A stretch of 64,000 bases of DNA from JAEXOD01 sp963667875. GTDB lineage: Bacteria > Bacteroidota > Ignavibacteria > Ignavibacteriales > Melioribacteraceae. The stretch lies in assembly GCA_963667875.2 (NCBI GenBank), contig CAXXGC010000009.1, forward strand, positions 434,001 to 498,000. The letters run 5' to 3'. Positions 1 to 8,725 of this stretch are shown here, piece after piece; within the stretch, counting starts at the first letter, position 1, and each line of letters opens with the position of its first letter. Position numbers and translations under genes: made by a program. A model generated the notes under the pieces. That model did not search any database, was not told the DNA's origin, and worked only from the letters and a program-made list of their open reading frames with translations.

Positions 1-2308
1 TGCAGCTACAAATTTACCTGCATCCGGCGGAACTTATCAATGGACATTACCTGCTGATGTTTCTTCTGTCAGTTGTAAAATAAGAATAAGTGATGCATCT
101 TCGGCTTCGGTATATGATGTAAGTAATGCGGTATTTACAATAAACAAAGCTTCGTTATTATTAAGTGCTCCTAACGGCGGCGAAAATTGGAGAATAGGAG
201 TAAATCATTATATCGTTTGGTCAAGCAATAATATTCAATCTGTTAAAATTGAATATTCTACCGATGGCGGAACCAACTGGTTAATGATTGCTTCCGATGT
301 ATCTTCGGCATCAAATTCGTTTGTATGGAATGTTGCAAATACGGTTAGCGAAAATTGCAAAATAAAAGTAAGCGATATGGAAGATCCAAATGTTAATGCA
401 ATCAGTAAAAATATTTTTACAATATCTTTGACGGGTATTAAATTATTAACTCCAAACGGAACGGAATATTGGCGTGCCGGAACAAATCATTATATTACTT
501 GGCAGACAAGTGAATTGGCTAATTTGAAAATTGAATACTCTGTTGACGGCGGTGCCGGATGGAATACCGTAGCATCAAATGTTTCGGCCAATGCAAGATA
601 TTATAATTGGGTTGTACCGGGTAATTTCCTTTCTAAAAATTGTAAAGTTAGAGTTAGTGATTATTCGGAATCGATTTATAATGATTTTAGTGATTCGGTA
701 TTTACTATTTACCAGCCTGCTGTTAAATTAATAACTCCTAACGGAGGAGAGGAATTCCAAATTGGAGTAGGAAATAATATTACCTGGACAAGCAATGATG
801 TTAATAATATTAAAATTGAATTAACTACAAACAGCGGTGCAACCTGGAATAATGTTGTAGGCAGTACTGCAGCCGTAAACGGAAGTTACACTTGGTTGAC
901 AAATGGTAATGCTTCAACTCAATGCAAAATAAGATTAAGTGCTGTTGAGGAAGCCGCCATTAATGATATGAGTTTAAATAGATTTACTACTTTTAATTAT
1001 CCTGATAGAATAACGCTTTCGCGTACTATTACTTTTGGGGAAGTTACCGATAAAACCAGTTATAAAATTGTTGGACTTCCGGGAGATATAAATCTTCCTA
1101 TTACTGAAACTATTAGCGGAACATATAAAACGGATTGGAAAGCGTTTTATGATAATGGAAATACTGATAATTATTATATTGAATATGACGGAACAGAAAT
1201 GTTTAACTACAAACCGGGACGAGCATTTTGGATTACAAGCCGAAACGGTGTGGTTGTTGCAAGTGAACAAAATAGTGTGGCAATTGACAGTAATAATTAT
1301 TATGCAATTCCATTACATTCCGGCTGGAATGTTATTTCCTCACCATTTGAAAAAACAGTCAGTTGGAATAGAGTAATTGAAGGGAATTCTATAACATTAA
1401 ATCCGTTATTATATGGATGGACCGGTACTTGGAAAAGCGCGGTTAGCGTAATGAATCCTTTTGAAGGTTATTATTTTTATAATGCTCATAACAGAACCGA
1501 ATTAAAAATTCCTTACAGCCCTGCCGGTGCTTCAAATGCACAGTTGTTAAAAGGAAATGAATTTGTAATCAATAATTCAATTTGTTTTGATTTATTAAAA
1601 AACAACGAATCGGTTTCATCAATATATGCTGCAATTAACGATTCGGCAAGCGTGGATTTTGATAAAAATGATTATTACGCAGCTCCGGGTAATTTTGAAG
1701 ATGTAAGCTTAAAGATATTTAACAATAGTTTAAGCAGCAGCTATAAATATCTGTTTGCGGATTCACGTCCGTTAATTGATGAAGGACAAACATTTGATTT
1801 GCAGACAAAAAATAATACCGGCACTGTTTTGGAAATGGTTTGGAATACAATTCCTGAACAATATAAGGATTATGAAACTTATTTAGTTGATAGACGAATT
1901 AATAAGTTTTATGACTTAAAAACAATTAATAAAATTGAGCTGCCTGCTTATTATAAAGAAAACAATTTCAGTTTGTTAATTGGCACCCAAAACTACATTA
2001 ATAGTATTAAACAAAGTTTATTGCCAAGCGAATATACATTATATCAAAATTATCCAAATCCGTTTAACGCCGGAACCGTAATTAGATATAGTTTACCTTA
2101 CGAAAGTGAAATAAACATTACTTTATATAATATTGTTGGTGAGGTTGTTAAAGAAATTATAAACACCAAACAAACTGAAGGATATTATGAGCAGCAAATA
2201 CAAATGAACAATTTTGCCAGCGGTGTTTATTTCTATAGAATTAACGCAAAATCGATTGACGGAAAACATAATTTTAATACTACCAAGAAGATGGTACTGT
2301 TAAAATAA
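1..2308 (+). CDS. Secreted repeat protein with type IX sorting domain, 5' end missing
   Basis: The reading frame is open from base 2, so the start lies before the window. At least four copies of an Ig-like module of about 90 residues are visible, each with a PNGGE-type turn, an aromatic 'ItW' strand, 'SVDGGxxW' and a closing 'CKIRVSD' strand. A Trp-rich domain with the phrase GWNVISSPFE follows. The last 85 or so residues carry LYQNYPNPFN and end in KKMVLLK, which is the type IX secretion (Por) C-terminal sorting domain. The product is therefore probably exported by T9SS and attached to or released from the cell surface. No catalytic motif is visible. Role unknown; adhesion or a structural surface protein is possible. 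Confidence 0.88.
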   Translation, partial: AATNLPASGGTYQWTLPADVSSVSCKIRISDASSASVYDVSNAVFTINKASLLLSAPNGGENWRIGVNHYIVWSSNNIQSVKIEYSTDGGTNWLMIASDVSSASNSFVWNVANTVSENCKIKVSDMEDPNVNAISKNIFTISLTGIKLLTPNGTEYWRAGTNHYITWQTSELANLKIEYSVDGGAGWNTVASNVSANARYYNWVVPGNFLSKNCKVRVSDYSESIYNDFSDSVFTIYQPAVKLITPNGGEEFQIGVGNNITWTSNDVNNIKIELTTNSGATWNNVVGSTAAVNGSYTWLTNGNASTQCKIRLSAVEEAAINDMSLNRFTTFNYPDRITLSRTITFGEVTDKTSYKIVGLPGDINLPITETISGTYKTDWKAFYDNGNTDNYYIEYDGTEMFNYKPGRAFWITSRNGVVVASEQNSVAIDSNNYYAIPLHSGWNVISSPFEKTVSWNRVIEGNSITLNPLLYGWTGTWKSAVSVMNPFEGYYFYNAHNRTELKIPYSPAGASNAQLLKGNEFVINNSICFDLLKNNESVSSIYAAINDSASVDFDKNDYYAAPGNFEDVSLKIFNNSLSSSYKYLFADSRPLIDEGQTFDLQTKNNTGTVLEMVWNTIPEQYKDYETYLVDRRINKFYDLKTINKIELPAYYKENNFSLLIGTQNYINSIKQSLLPSEYTLYQNYPNPFNAGTVIRYSLPYESEINITLYNIVGEVVKEIINTKQTEGYYEQQIQMNNFASGVYFYRINAKSIDGKHNFNTTKKMVLLK

Positions 2309-2970
2309 TTATGAATTGTGAATTATTAATTATGAATTGAAAAAATATTGATTGTTTTATCAACCCCGCGGTTATGGATAGGAATAAAAATTGTATGTTT
2401 GATATTTATATATATTGTTTTTATTCCATGGTATCAAAGGGAACATGTCGCTACGCTGTAGCTTTGAATTGTCTTTTTTTTGTGTTTCTATAAACATTTC
2501 TCCCGCTATGTGGGATGATAATTAGAAAAATTGATATAAACTGAATTTTTTATAATGTTCTATTGAACAATAATGTTTTCGTATATGAGAGATTTTAAAA
2601 CATTATGCAAGCCAACAATCAATAAAATTTGTGGGAAGAATCCCATTTATGGGAGAAATGTATATAGCACGAATAGCTCCCGAATAAAAAGAGCTACAGC
2701 ATTGCGACATGATATTTTATAAAGAACGAACATGTCGCTACTCTGTAGATTTAAATTGTTTGTTTTATATTTGATTTTTTATCGTGGGAATTATTAATTG
2801 TAATAAAAGAAAATAGATATTTTAAAACCTGATTATGTCTAAATCGTTGGTTAACATCCCGCATAGCGGGAGGAATGTATATAGAATTGATAACCCCAAC
2901 ATAAGCAAGAGCTGCGTTGCTGCGAAATATTATACTAATAAAATCACTAAATATAATTTAGAATAACATA
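2309..2970. repeat. REP-like hairpin field upstream of a transposase
   Basis: No gene is seen here. Two copies of a unit CATGTCGCTAC-(3 nt)-GTAGC occur near 2444 and 2731, and a third lies just past the transposase near 3469. Each forms a 5-bp stem with a 3-nt loop right after the tetranucleotide CATG. Palindromic units with CTCCCGCTATGTGGGA near 2500, and its opposite orientation CATCCCGCATAGCGGGAG near 2856, bracket the region. A dispersed hairpin family next to a small HUH transposase is the usual layout of REP sequences and their RAYT. Confidence 0.7.
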
Positions 2971-3429
2971 ATGGCAAATACATATACACAATTATATTTC
3001 CATGTTATTTTTGCTGTAAAAGGCCGAGAGAATGTTATTTCACCCAAATGGGAAGAGGAATTGCATAGGTATATTACAGGAATTGTTACAAATAAAAATC
3101 AAAAATTAATTGCAATCAATGGGGCCTTAAATCATATACATTTATTAATAGGATTAAAACCTGATTACAATCTTTCAGATATTGTCCGTGATATAAAAGC
3201 AAACTCATCAAAATTTATTAACGATAAAAGATTTGTGTGTGGGAAATTTGAATGGCAGAGAGGTTATGGTGCTTTTACATTGGGACATTCTCAATTGGAT
3301 AAAATTATAAATTATATAAATAAACAAGAAGAGCATCATAAAATCAAATCATTTAAAGAAGAATACATTGAATTTTTAAAATTATATAATATTGATTTTA
3401 ATACAGAATACATATTTGACGAGGAATAA
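2971..3429 (+). CDS. IS200-like (REP-associated tyrosine) transposase, copy A
   Basis: A 152-residue Y1-type HUH single-strand transposase. The HUH motif is HIH in NHIHLLIGL (about residue 50). The conserved phrases GYGAF and NYINKQEEHH, which holds the likely catalytic tyrosine, and the F-K-E-E-Y-x-x-F-L tail are all present, so the gene looks intact. It has no tnpB partner and no clear IS ends, and it sits among matching hairpins, so a RAYT that mobilises or maintains REP-like units is more likely than a complete insertion sequence. A paralogue lies at 20276-20737 with its own repeat field. Confidence 0.85.
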   Translation: MANTYTQLYFHVIFAVKGRENVISPKWEEELHRYITGIVTNKNQKLIAINGALNHIHLLIGLKPDYNLSDIVRDIKANSSKFINDKRFVCGKFEWQRGYGAFTLGHSQLDKIINYINKQEEHHKIKSFKEEYIEFLKLYNIDFNTEYIFDEE

Positions 3430-3839
3430 GCAATACAAAATTAACAATAAACGAAATATTGAAAAACATGTCGCTACTCTGTAGCTTTGGATTGCTTGAA
3501 TTTTAGATTTCCTATAAACATTCCTCCCGCTACTCGGGATGATAAATTGAAATTTTGGCATAATCTGTTTCTTTATGATTTAAGATTGTTAAAAAATAAA
3601 AATGTTTTTTGTAAATAAAAGAACTTAATTAATTTTAAAAACATTACGCAATCCGACAATTTATCAATTTATGGGGAGGAATAAATATAAAACAAATAAC
3701 CCAAACGTAAAAACAACTCAAAAAGTGATCTAAAACACAAAAAAAACATCCTGTTTTATAAAACTGGACAAATTGTGTCTAATTTACTATATTTGATTTT
3801 AATAAATAAGATGTTAGGTATTTAATTAAAGGAAAAGTT
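3430..3839. other. Intergenic region with REP units and a possible promoter
   Basis: Holds a CATGTCGCTAC hairpin near 3469 and a CTCCCGCTACTCGGGATGA palindrome near 3522. The rest is AT-rich. TATATTTG at 3788-3795 fits the Bacteroidota -7 box TAnnTTTG and lies about 45 bases before the next start codon, but the matching -33 TTTG box is weak, so the promoter is only suggested. Confidence 0.4.
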
Positions 3840-4292
3840 ATGAAAACCAGAAGTGAAATGCTTAAAGATTTATGGATTATTTCAAGATCCAGATTAAACG
3901 ATTTATGTAAAGAGTTTAAAAATGAACAACTTGGCTTAAGATTACACCCCGAATCGAACAGTATGGGTTTTTTATTAACACATATTGGCGAAACCGAATT
4001 ATTGTTTGGAAAAGCCGTTTTTGGTTTTGAAGCAAATGCAATTCCCAAAACATTTGGTAAAAAATATACCGATAATGAATTGTTTAAGGATTTAACCCCA
4101 ATTTTAGCGTTACTTGACGAAGCCAACACTAAAATGATTGAAGCCATATCGAAAGTTGAAGAAGATAAATGGGATTCAATTGTTACTACTCCAATTGGCG
4201 CATTTGGACTAAGCGACGCATTTGGAAGAATTATAGGTCATACTAATTATCATTTAGGTCAAATAGGCCTAATTATGAAATACGGCAAATAA
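3840..4292 (+). CDS. DinB-fold protein
   Basis: A 150-residue protein of the DinB/YfiT four-helix-bundle superfamily. The histidines expected to bind a divalent metal are seen in LTHIGE (near residue 46) and in the C-terminal GHTNYHLGQI (near residue 135), which is the family's most recognisable phrase. Such proteins are often thiol-dependent S-transferases or stress-induced proteins, and the substrate cannot be read from the sequence. The gene ends only 14 bases before the electron-transfer operon and may be its first member. Confidence 0.85.
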   Translation: MKTRSEMLKDLWIISRSRLNDLCKEFKNEQLGLRLHPESNSMGFLLTHIGETELLFGKAVFGFEANAIPKTFGKKYTDNELFKDLTPILALLDEANTKMIEAISKVEEDKWDSIVTTPIGAFGLSDAFGRIIGHTNYHLGQIGLIMKYGK

Positions 4293-4306
4293 ACAAACAG
4301 GATAAA

Positions 4307-5182
4307 ATGTCAAAAACAGTTCATTTTATTTACCTTAGTTTCTTTTTTGCAGTAGGAATTTTTATAACCGTATATATTAGTATATACGGTTATAATTATT
4401 ATATTTTACCGCTTGAAGAAAGATTTTATAATCCGCTTGACAGTTTATTAAAACCAAGTGGATTATTAGGGCATGGTTTTGGTATAATAGGTTCGCTAAT
4501 GATGCTTGTAGGTGTTTCAATCTATATGATTAGAAAACGGTTCAGATCGTTTGTGCGAGTTGGACTATTAAAACACTGGCTTGAATTGCATATCTTTTTG
4601 TGTTCAGTTGGACCATTGTTAGTATTATATCATACATCATTTAAATTTGGCGGTATTGTATCAATTAGTTTTTGGAGTATGATAGTAGTTGTTTTAAGCG
4701 GTGTAGTGGGACGATTTATTTATGTTCAAATACCGCGTTCAATACAGGGGAATGAATTAAATCTTGACGAATTGGATAAAATAAATCAGGATTTATCCAA
4801 TACACTTCAAAAAGAATATTCTATTGATTATTCTTTAATCCGCAGAATTGAGGATTTTTTAGACAGAGAAGATTATAAACACTTATCATCAAATCAGGTT
4901 ATACTTGTCTTAATTAAAAACCGTAAAACCAATAAGCAATTTTTAAAGGATATTAAAAAAAGTTTAGTTGAAGAAAAATTGCCTAATGATGTAGTTAAAC
5001 AATCAATAAAACTAATTAAACAAAAAATAATTATAACCCGAAGAACAGGGTTGTTAAAATATATGCAAAAATTATTTAAGTATTGGCATATTGCCCATTT
5101 GCCGTTTGCTTTTATAATGTTAATAATAATGATAATTCACGTAGCCGTTGCAATGGCTTTTGGCTATAAATGGATATTTTAA
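4307..5182 (+). CDS. Cytochrome b-like inner-membrane protein of the multiheme operon
   Basis: A 291-residue integral membrane protein. Hydrophobic segments are seen near residues 8-30, 55-75, 95-115, 122-145 and 265-290, with a charged loop at about 150-255. Paired histidines lie in or next to membrane helices (KHWLELHIF and VLYHTS in the middle; YWHIAHLP and MIIHVAVA near the C terminus). This pattern fits a di-haem cytochrome b-like quinone or electron-transfer subunit. Downstream are a ferredoxin/flavin oxidoreductase and two multiheme cytochromes, so it probably passes electrons between the membrane pool and periplasmic haems. Exact family not recognised. AGGAT precedes the ATG. The early coding region contains a perfect 15-bp inverted repeat. 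Confidence 0.72.
   Translation: MSKTVHFIYLSFFFAVGIFITVYISIYGYNYYILPLEERFYNPLDSLLKPSGLLGHGFGIIGSLMMLVGVSIYMIRKRFRSFVRVGLLKHWLELHIFLCSVGPLLVLYHTSFKFGGIVSISFWSMIVVVLSGVVGRFIYVQIPRSIQGNELNLDELDKINQDLSNTLQKEYSIDYSLIRRIEDFLDREDYKHLSSNQVILVLIKNRKTNKQFLKDIKKSLVEEKLPNDVVKQSIKLIKQKIIITRRTGLLKYMQKLFKYWHIAHLPFAFIMLIIMIIHVAVAMAFGYKWIF
4362..4395. repeat. Perfect 15-bp inverted repeat inside a coding region
   Basis: Two 15-base arms (left 4362-4376, ending ACCGTATATA; right 4381-4395, starting TATATACGGT) are separated by TTAG. The repeat lies in codons 19-30 of the cytochrome b-like gene. It could form a strong mRNA hairpin or be a dyad bound by a regulator. Function is unknown. Confidence 0.75.
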
Positions 5183-5196
5183 AATAGAGGAATAAA

Positions 5197-5820
5197 ATGA
5201 AAATTAAACCATTATATATATATTTAATAATAACCGCAATAGTTGTGTTTGCAGTTATAATGATAAGCACAAGTACAAGTACAGAACCCGAAAAAGTTAC
5301 TATGCCTCCTAATCATCAGGAAATGACTAAAAACCAGATGCCAGAAGATGAGATACATAAAGGGATGAAAACGGATGGCAGTATGGCTCCCTCAAAAGAC
5401 AACATTAATAAAGAAGCTATTCATCAGTTTGAAATGTTAAAAAAGGCGTATGAATCCAATCCTAGTGATACAGCAAAAGCAAAAGCTTATGCTGAAATGC
5501 TTGCCGGCGGACATAAACCTGAAGAAGCAATTAAAATATTTGAAAGTATATTAGCAAGAGATAAAAAAAGAGTGGATGTTTTATTATTACTTACAATGGT
5601 AAGTTATAATATGCAAAATTATGATAATGCGGAAAAATACACTTTAAAAATATTGGCTATTGATAAAAATCATTTGGAAGCAACTTATAATTTGGGAGCT
5701 ATTTCCGCTTCAAAAGGTGATAATGAAAAAGCCAAAAAAATATGGCGGGACATAATTAAACGATTCCCTAATACACAAGCAGCAACTTATTCACAAACGG
5801 CTTTAGATAATTTAAAATGA
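5197..5820 (+). CDS. Membrane-anchored TPR protein of the multiheme operon
   Basis: A 207-residue protein with one N-terminal membrane segment (residues 5-24), a Met/Lys-rich low-complexity linker (about 30-75) and three to four TPR repeats from about 80 to the end (patterns such as AKAYAEMLAGG, YDNAEKYTLKIL and DNEKAKKIWRDII). The TPR part is expected in the periplasm. It resembles the TPR half of cytochrome c maturation proteins such as CcmH/CycH, so it may help assemble or dock the multiheme cytochromes encoded downstream; this is inference from context. GAGG precedes the ATG. Its stop codon overlaps the next gene's start by 4 bases (ATGA). Confidence 0.8.
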   Translation: MKIKPLYIYLIITAIVVFAVIMISTSTSTEPEKVTMPPNHQEMTKNQMPEDEIHKGMKTDGSMAPSKDNINKEAIHQFEMLKKAYESNPSDTAKAKAYAEMLAGGHKPEEAIKIFESILARDKKRVDVLLLLTMVSYNMQNYDNAEKYTLKILAIDKNHLEATYNLGAISASKGDNEKAKKIWRDIIKRFPNTQAATYSQTALDNLK

Positions 5821-7160
5821 CCAGCGGTATAGAAGTATTTTTAGAGAATTTTTTATCATATTTTGTAATTATAATAATAATTATAATTTCGCTTTATGTT
5901 TATGTTAGAACCAAAAAGAAGGCTTCAAAAGTAATTGAAAAAAAAATTATCAAAGCAAAAGAAATGGGCTTGTACGAGCCCGTTTCTCTGCATCCTGTTG
6001 TTAATCCCGAAATATGTATTGGAAGCGGAGCATGTATAAAGGCATGTCCCGAAAAAGACATTTTGGGAATTGTAAACGGACAGGCAAAAACCGTTAATGC
6101 TTCCAGATGCGTAGGGCATGGAGCTTGTTTCCACGCGTGTCCAATGGGTGCAATTTCTTTATTTATCGGTACGGAAAAAAGAGGAGTTGACCTGCCCCAT
6201 GTTAATCCCGAATTTAAAACCAACATTAACGGTATTTATATTGCCGGCGAGCTTGGTGGAATGGGATTAATAAAAAACGCGGTTGAACAAGGGCGACAAG
6301 CAGTTGAAAATATAACCAAAACATTAAAACCATCAGTTTCAGCCGATTATGATATTGCTATAATTGGTGCCGGCCCGGCCGGAATTTCCGGAACCCTTGC
6401 AGCTGTAAAGAACAATTTAAAGTATATAACTTTGGAACAGGATTCGCTGGGTGGAACGGTTTATTCATTTCCCAGAGCCAAAATTGTTATGACTTCACCT
6501 ATGTACCTCCCTCTACATGGAAAAATTAAACTTACACAAACAACAAAAACGGAATTGTTAAATTTGTGGAAAGAGGTGATTACTAATAACAAAATACAAA
6601 TTAATGAAAACGAAAAAGTGTTAACTGTTCAAAAACAAAATGAAATATTCGAAATAGAAACAGTTAATAAAAAATTTACGGCAAAAAGTGTATTGCTTGC
6701 AATTGGCAGAAGAGGAACCCCAAGAAAACTTGGTGTTAAAGGAGAAGAAAAAGAAAAGGTTTATTACAGATTATTAGAACCGGAGATTATTCACAATCAA
6801 AACATTTTAGTTGTCGGCGGTGGTGATTCCGCAATTGAAGCGGCTTTGTTGTTAGAAGATGAAAATAATAATGTAACACTTTCGTATAGAAGTGCAGCTT
6901 TTAGCCGGATTAAACCGGGCAATTCGGAAAAAATTAATAAAGCCTCATTAGAAGGAAAAATTAATGTTATTTTTAATTCTTCCACCCTTGAAATTAAAGA
7001 TAAATCAGTTATATTAAACTTAACTGAAACAAATGAAAATGTTGAAATTGATAATGATTTAGTATATGTTTTTGCCGGAGGCGAATTGCCAAATGTATTT
7101 TTGGAGAAGATAGGAATATCGATAACTAAAAAATTTGGAGAAGCAATATTAAAACATTAA
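5817..7160 (+). CDS. Membrane-anchored ferredoxin/FAD-NAD(P) oxidoreductase (thioredoxin reductase-like)
   Basis: A 447-residue protein. A membrane segment at about residues 10-28 is followed by two ferredoxin-type motifs, CIGSGACIKACP and CVGHGACFHACP, and then a thioredoxin reductase-like fold with two dinucleotide sites (IIGAGPAG near 182, VVGGGDSAIEAA near 333) and a closing YVFAGGELPN signature. The CxxC redox pair of true thioredoxin reductase is absent. Both ferredoxin motifs lack the second cysteine of the usual CxxCxxCxxxCP, having Ser and His instead. It probably links NAD(P)H or ferredoxin to the membrane and haem chain made by its neighbours. The direction of electron flow is not visible. 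Confidence 0.85.
   Translation: MTSGIEVFLENFLSYFVIIIIIIISLYVYVRTKKKASKVIEKKIIKAKEMGLYEPVSLHPVVNPEICIGSGACIKACPEKDILGIVNGQAKTVNASRCVGHGACFHACPMGAISLFIGTEKRGVDLPHVNPEFKTNINGIYIAGELGGMGLIKNAVEQGRQAVENITKTLKPSVSADYDIAIIGAGPAGISGTLAAVKNNLKYITLEQDSLGGTVYSFPRAKIVMTSPMYLPLHGKIKLTQTTKTELLNLWKEVITNNKIQINENEKVLTVQKQNEIFEIETVNKKFTAKSVLLAIGRRGTPRKLGVKGEEKEKVYYRLLEPEIIHNQNILVVGGGDSAIEAALLLEDENNNVTLSYRSAAFSRIKPGNSEKINKASLEGKINVIFNSSTLEIKDKSVILNLTETNENVEIDNDLVYVFAGGELPNVFLEKIGISITKKFGEAILKH
7137..7147 (+). promoter_or_regulatory. Ribosome binding site that supports an ATT start
   Basis: GGAGAAG at 7137-7143 lies 4 to 7 bases before ATT at 7148 and inside the end of the upstream gene. No comparably spaced site precedes the GTG at 7181. 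This decides the start of the following cytochrome. Confidence 0.6.
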
Positions 7161-8725
7161 AATATTTTCTATTCATAATAGTGTTTATAATTTCGGTTCC
7201 CATTAAAGGTCAAATATCGCCGGGAGAATTAAGTAAACAACATGCTGCTTATGAAGGTTTAAGCAATTGTACAAAATGCCATGTTTTGGGTAAAGCAGTT
7301 ACAGACGATAAATGTTTAACCTGCCACAAAGAAATTCATAATTTAATTGATAATAAACGTGGTTATCATTCAAGCGATGATGTAAAGAGTAAAAAATGTT
7401 TTAACTGCCATAACGAACATCATGGACGAAAATTCCAGTTGATTAAGTTTGATTCAGATAAATTTAATCATAAAAAGGCAGGTTTTGAACTTTTAGGCAA
7501 ACATTCCGAACTTAAGTGTGCCGAGTGCCACACTCAAAAATTTAATAAAAGTAAAAAAAATAAAACCTATTTAGGATTAAACACAAAGTGTTTAACCTGT
7601 CATCAAGATTACCATAAAGGTTCTCTTGGAGAAAATTGTATATCGTGCCATAACAATAAAACTTTTAAAGAAGTTAATAAATTTGATCATAATAAGGCTA
7701 ATTTTAAGTTAACAGGCAAACATTCAAGTGTTGATTGTAACAAATGCCATAAAACGGTAATAAAAGACGGAAAAGAAACACAAATATTTAAAGGTCTTCA
7801 ATTTTCCAGCTGTTCAAACTGTCATACCGATCAACATTCGGGCAAATTTGGTTCCAATTGCGAAAGTTGCCACGTAACAAATTCGTTTAAGGAAATTAAA
7901 AATATTGGGAAATTTGATCATAATAAAACAAACTTTCCTTTAATTGGCAAACATACCGATGTGACATGTTTAGACTGCCATGTGGGTGGTATTTCAAACA
8001 AACCCAAATATGAAAAGTGTTCAAATTGTCATGAAGATTATCACGAGGGACAATTAACTAAAAATGGTATTAAACGCGATTGTTCGGTATGTCATATAAT
8101 TGAAGGATTTAATATTACCCAGTTCCCTATAGAAGAACATAATAAAACAAAGTTTCAATTATTGGGAAGTCATTTGGCAATAACCTGTCAAAGCTGCCAT
8201 TATAAAGAAGAAAAATGGCAGTTTTTAATTAAGGGTGAAAATTGTATAAATTGTCATGAAAATGTTCATAAAAATTTTATAAGTAAAGAATTTTTAGGTG
8301 AAAACAATTGTCAAAACTGCCACAACAATAATGCTTGGTCTGAAATTAAATTTGACCATAAAACAACAGGATTTGAACTAAGCGGAGTTCATGGAAATAC
8401 TTCGTGCAAAAAGTGTCATTTTAAGACAGCAACAAATGGTTCTACGTTACAAATATTTTCTGAACTAAATGGAAATTGCGAAAACTGTCATACGGATAAC
8501 CATGCCGGACAATTTAAAGAAGAAGGGAAAACAAACTGTACTAAATGTCACACATTTAATAATTGGAAACCGGAAAAGTTTATACACGAAAATACAAAAT
8601 TTAAACTTGAAGGTGCGCATGCAAAAGTGAATTGTGATAAATGTCATAAAATTGTTGAAATAAATAATAACAAAACCAAACAATATAAATTTGATGATGT
8701 AAAATGCTCAAACTGTCATATATAG
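7148..8725 (+). CDS. Periplasmic multiheme cytochrome c, 20 CxxCH motifs
   Basis: About 525 residues with 20 CxxCH haem c sites, counted directly. Between them recur phrases such as FDHNKTNFPLIGKH and the pattern 'C-CH...H...F-L-GKH', typical of cytochrome c3/c7-like modules whose extra histidines serve as sixth haem ligands. GTG at 7181 would leave only a stub of a signal peptide. Reading upstream in frame gives KTLKYFLFIIVFII before the cleavage region if translation starts at ATT 7148, which also has a well-placed Shine-Dalgarno. That start overlaps the oxidoreductase gene by 13 bases. With its neighbours it probably carries electrons across the periplasm. The end overlaps the next cytochrome gene by 22 bases. 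Confidence 0.88.
   Translation: MKTLKYFLFIIVFIISVPIKGQISPGELSKQHAAYEGLSNCTKCHVLGKAVTDDKCLTCHKEIHNLIDNKRGYHSSDDVKSKKCFNCHNEHHGRKFQLIKFDSDKFNHKKAGFELLGKHSELKCAECHTQKFNKSKKNKTYLGLNTKCLTCHQDYHKGSLGENCISCHNNKTFKEVNKFDHNKANFKLTGKHSSVDCNKCHKTVIKDGKETQIFKGLQFSSCSNCHTDQHSGKFGSNCESCHVTNSFKEIKNIGKFDHNKTNFPLIGKHTDVTCLDCHVGGISNKPKYEKCSNCHEDYHEGQLTKNGIKRDCSVCHIIEGFNITQFPIEEHNKTKFQLLGSHLAITCQSCHYKEEKWQFLIKGENCINCHENVHKNFISKEFLGENNCQNCHNNNAWSEIKFDHKTTGFELSGVHGNTSCKKCHFKTATNGSTLQIFSELNGNCENCHTDNHAGQFKEEGKTNCTKCHTFNNWKPEKFIHENTKFKLEGAHAKVNCDKCHKIVEINNNKTKQYKFDDVKCSNCHI

Noticed and set aside
2971..3429. Complete IS200/IS605 insertion sequence
   Set aside because: No left and right ends could be defined around the gene and no tnpB is present; a RAYT with REP-like repeats fits better.
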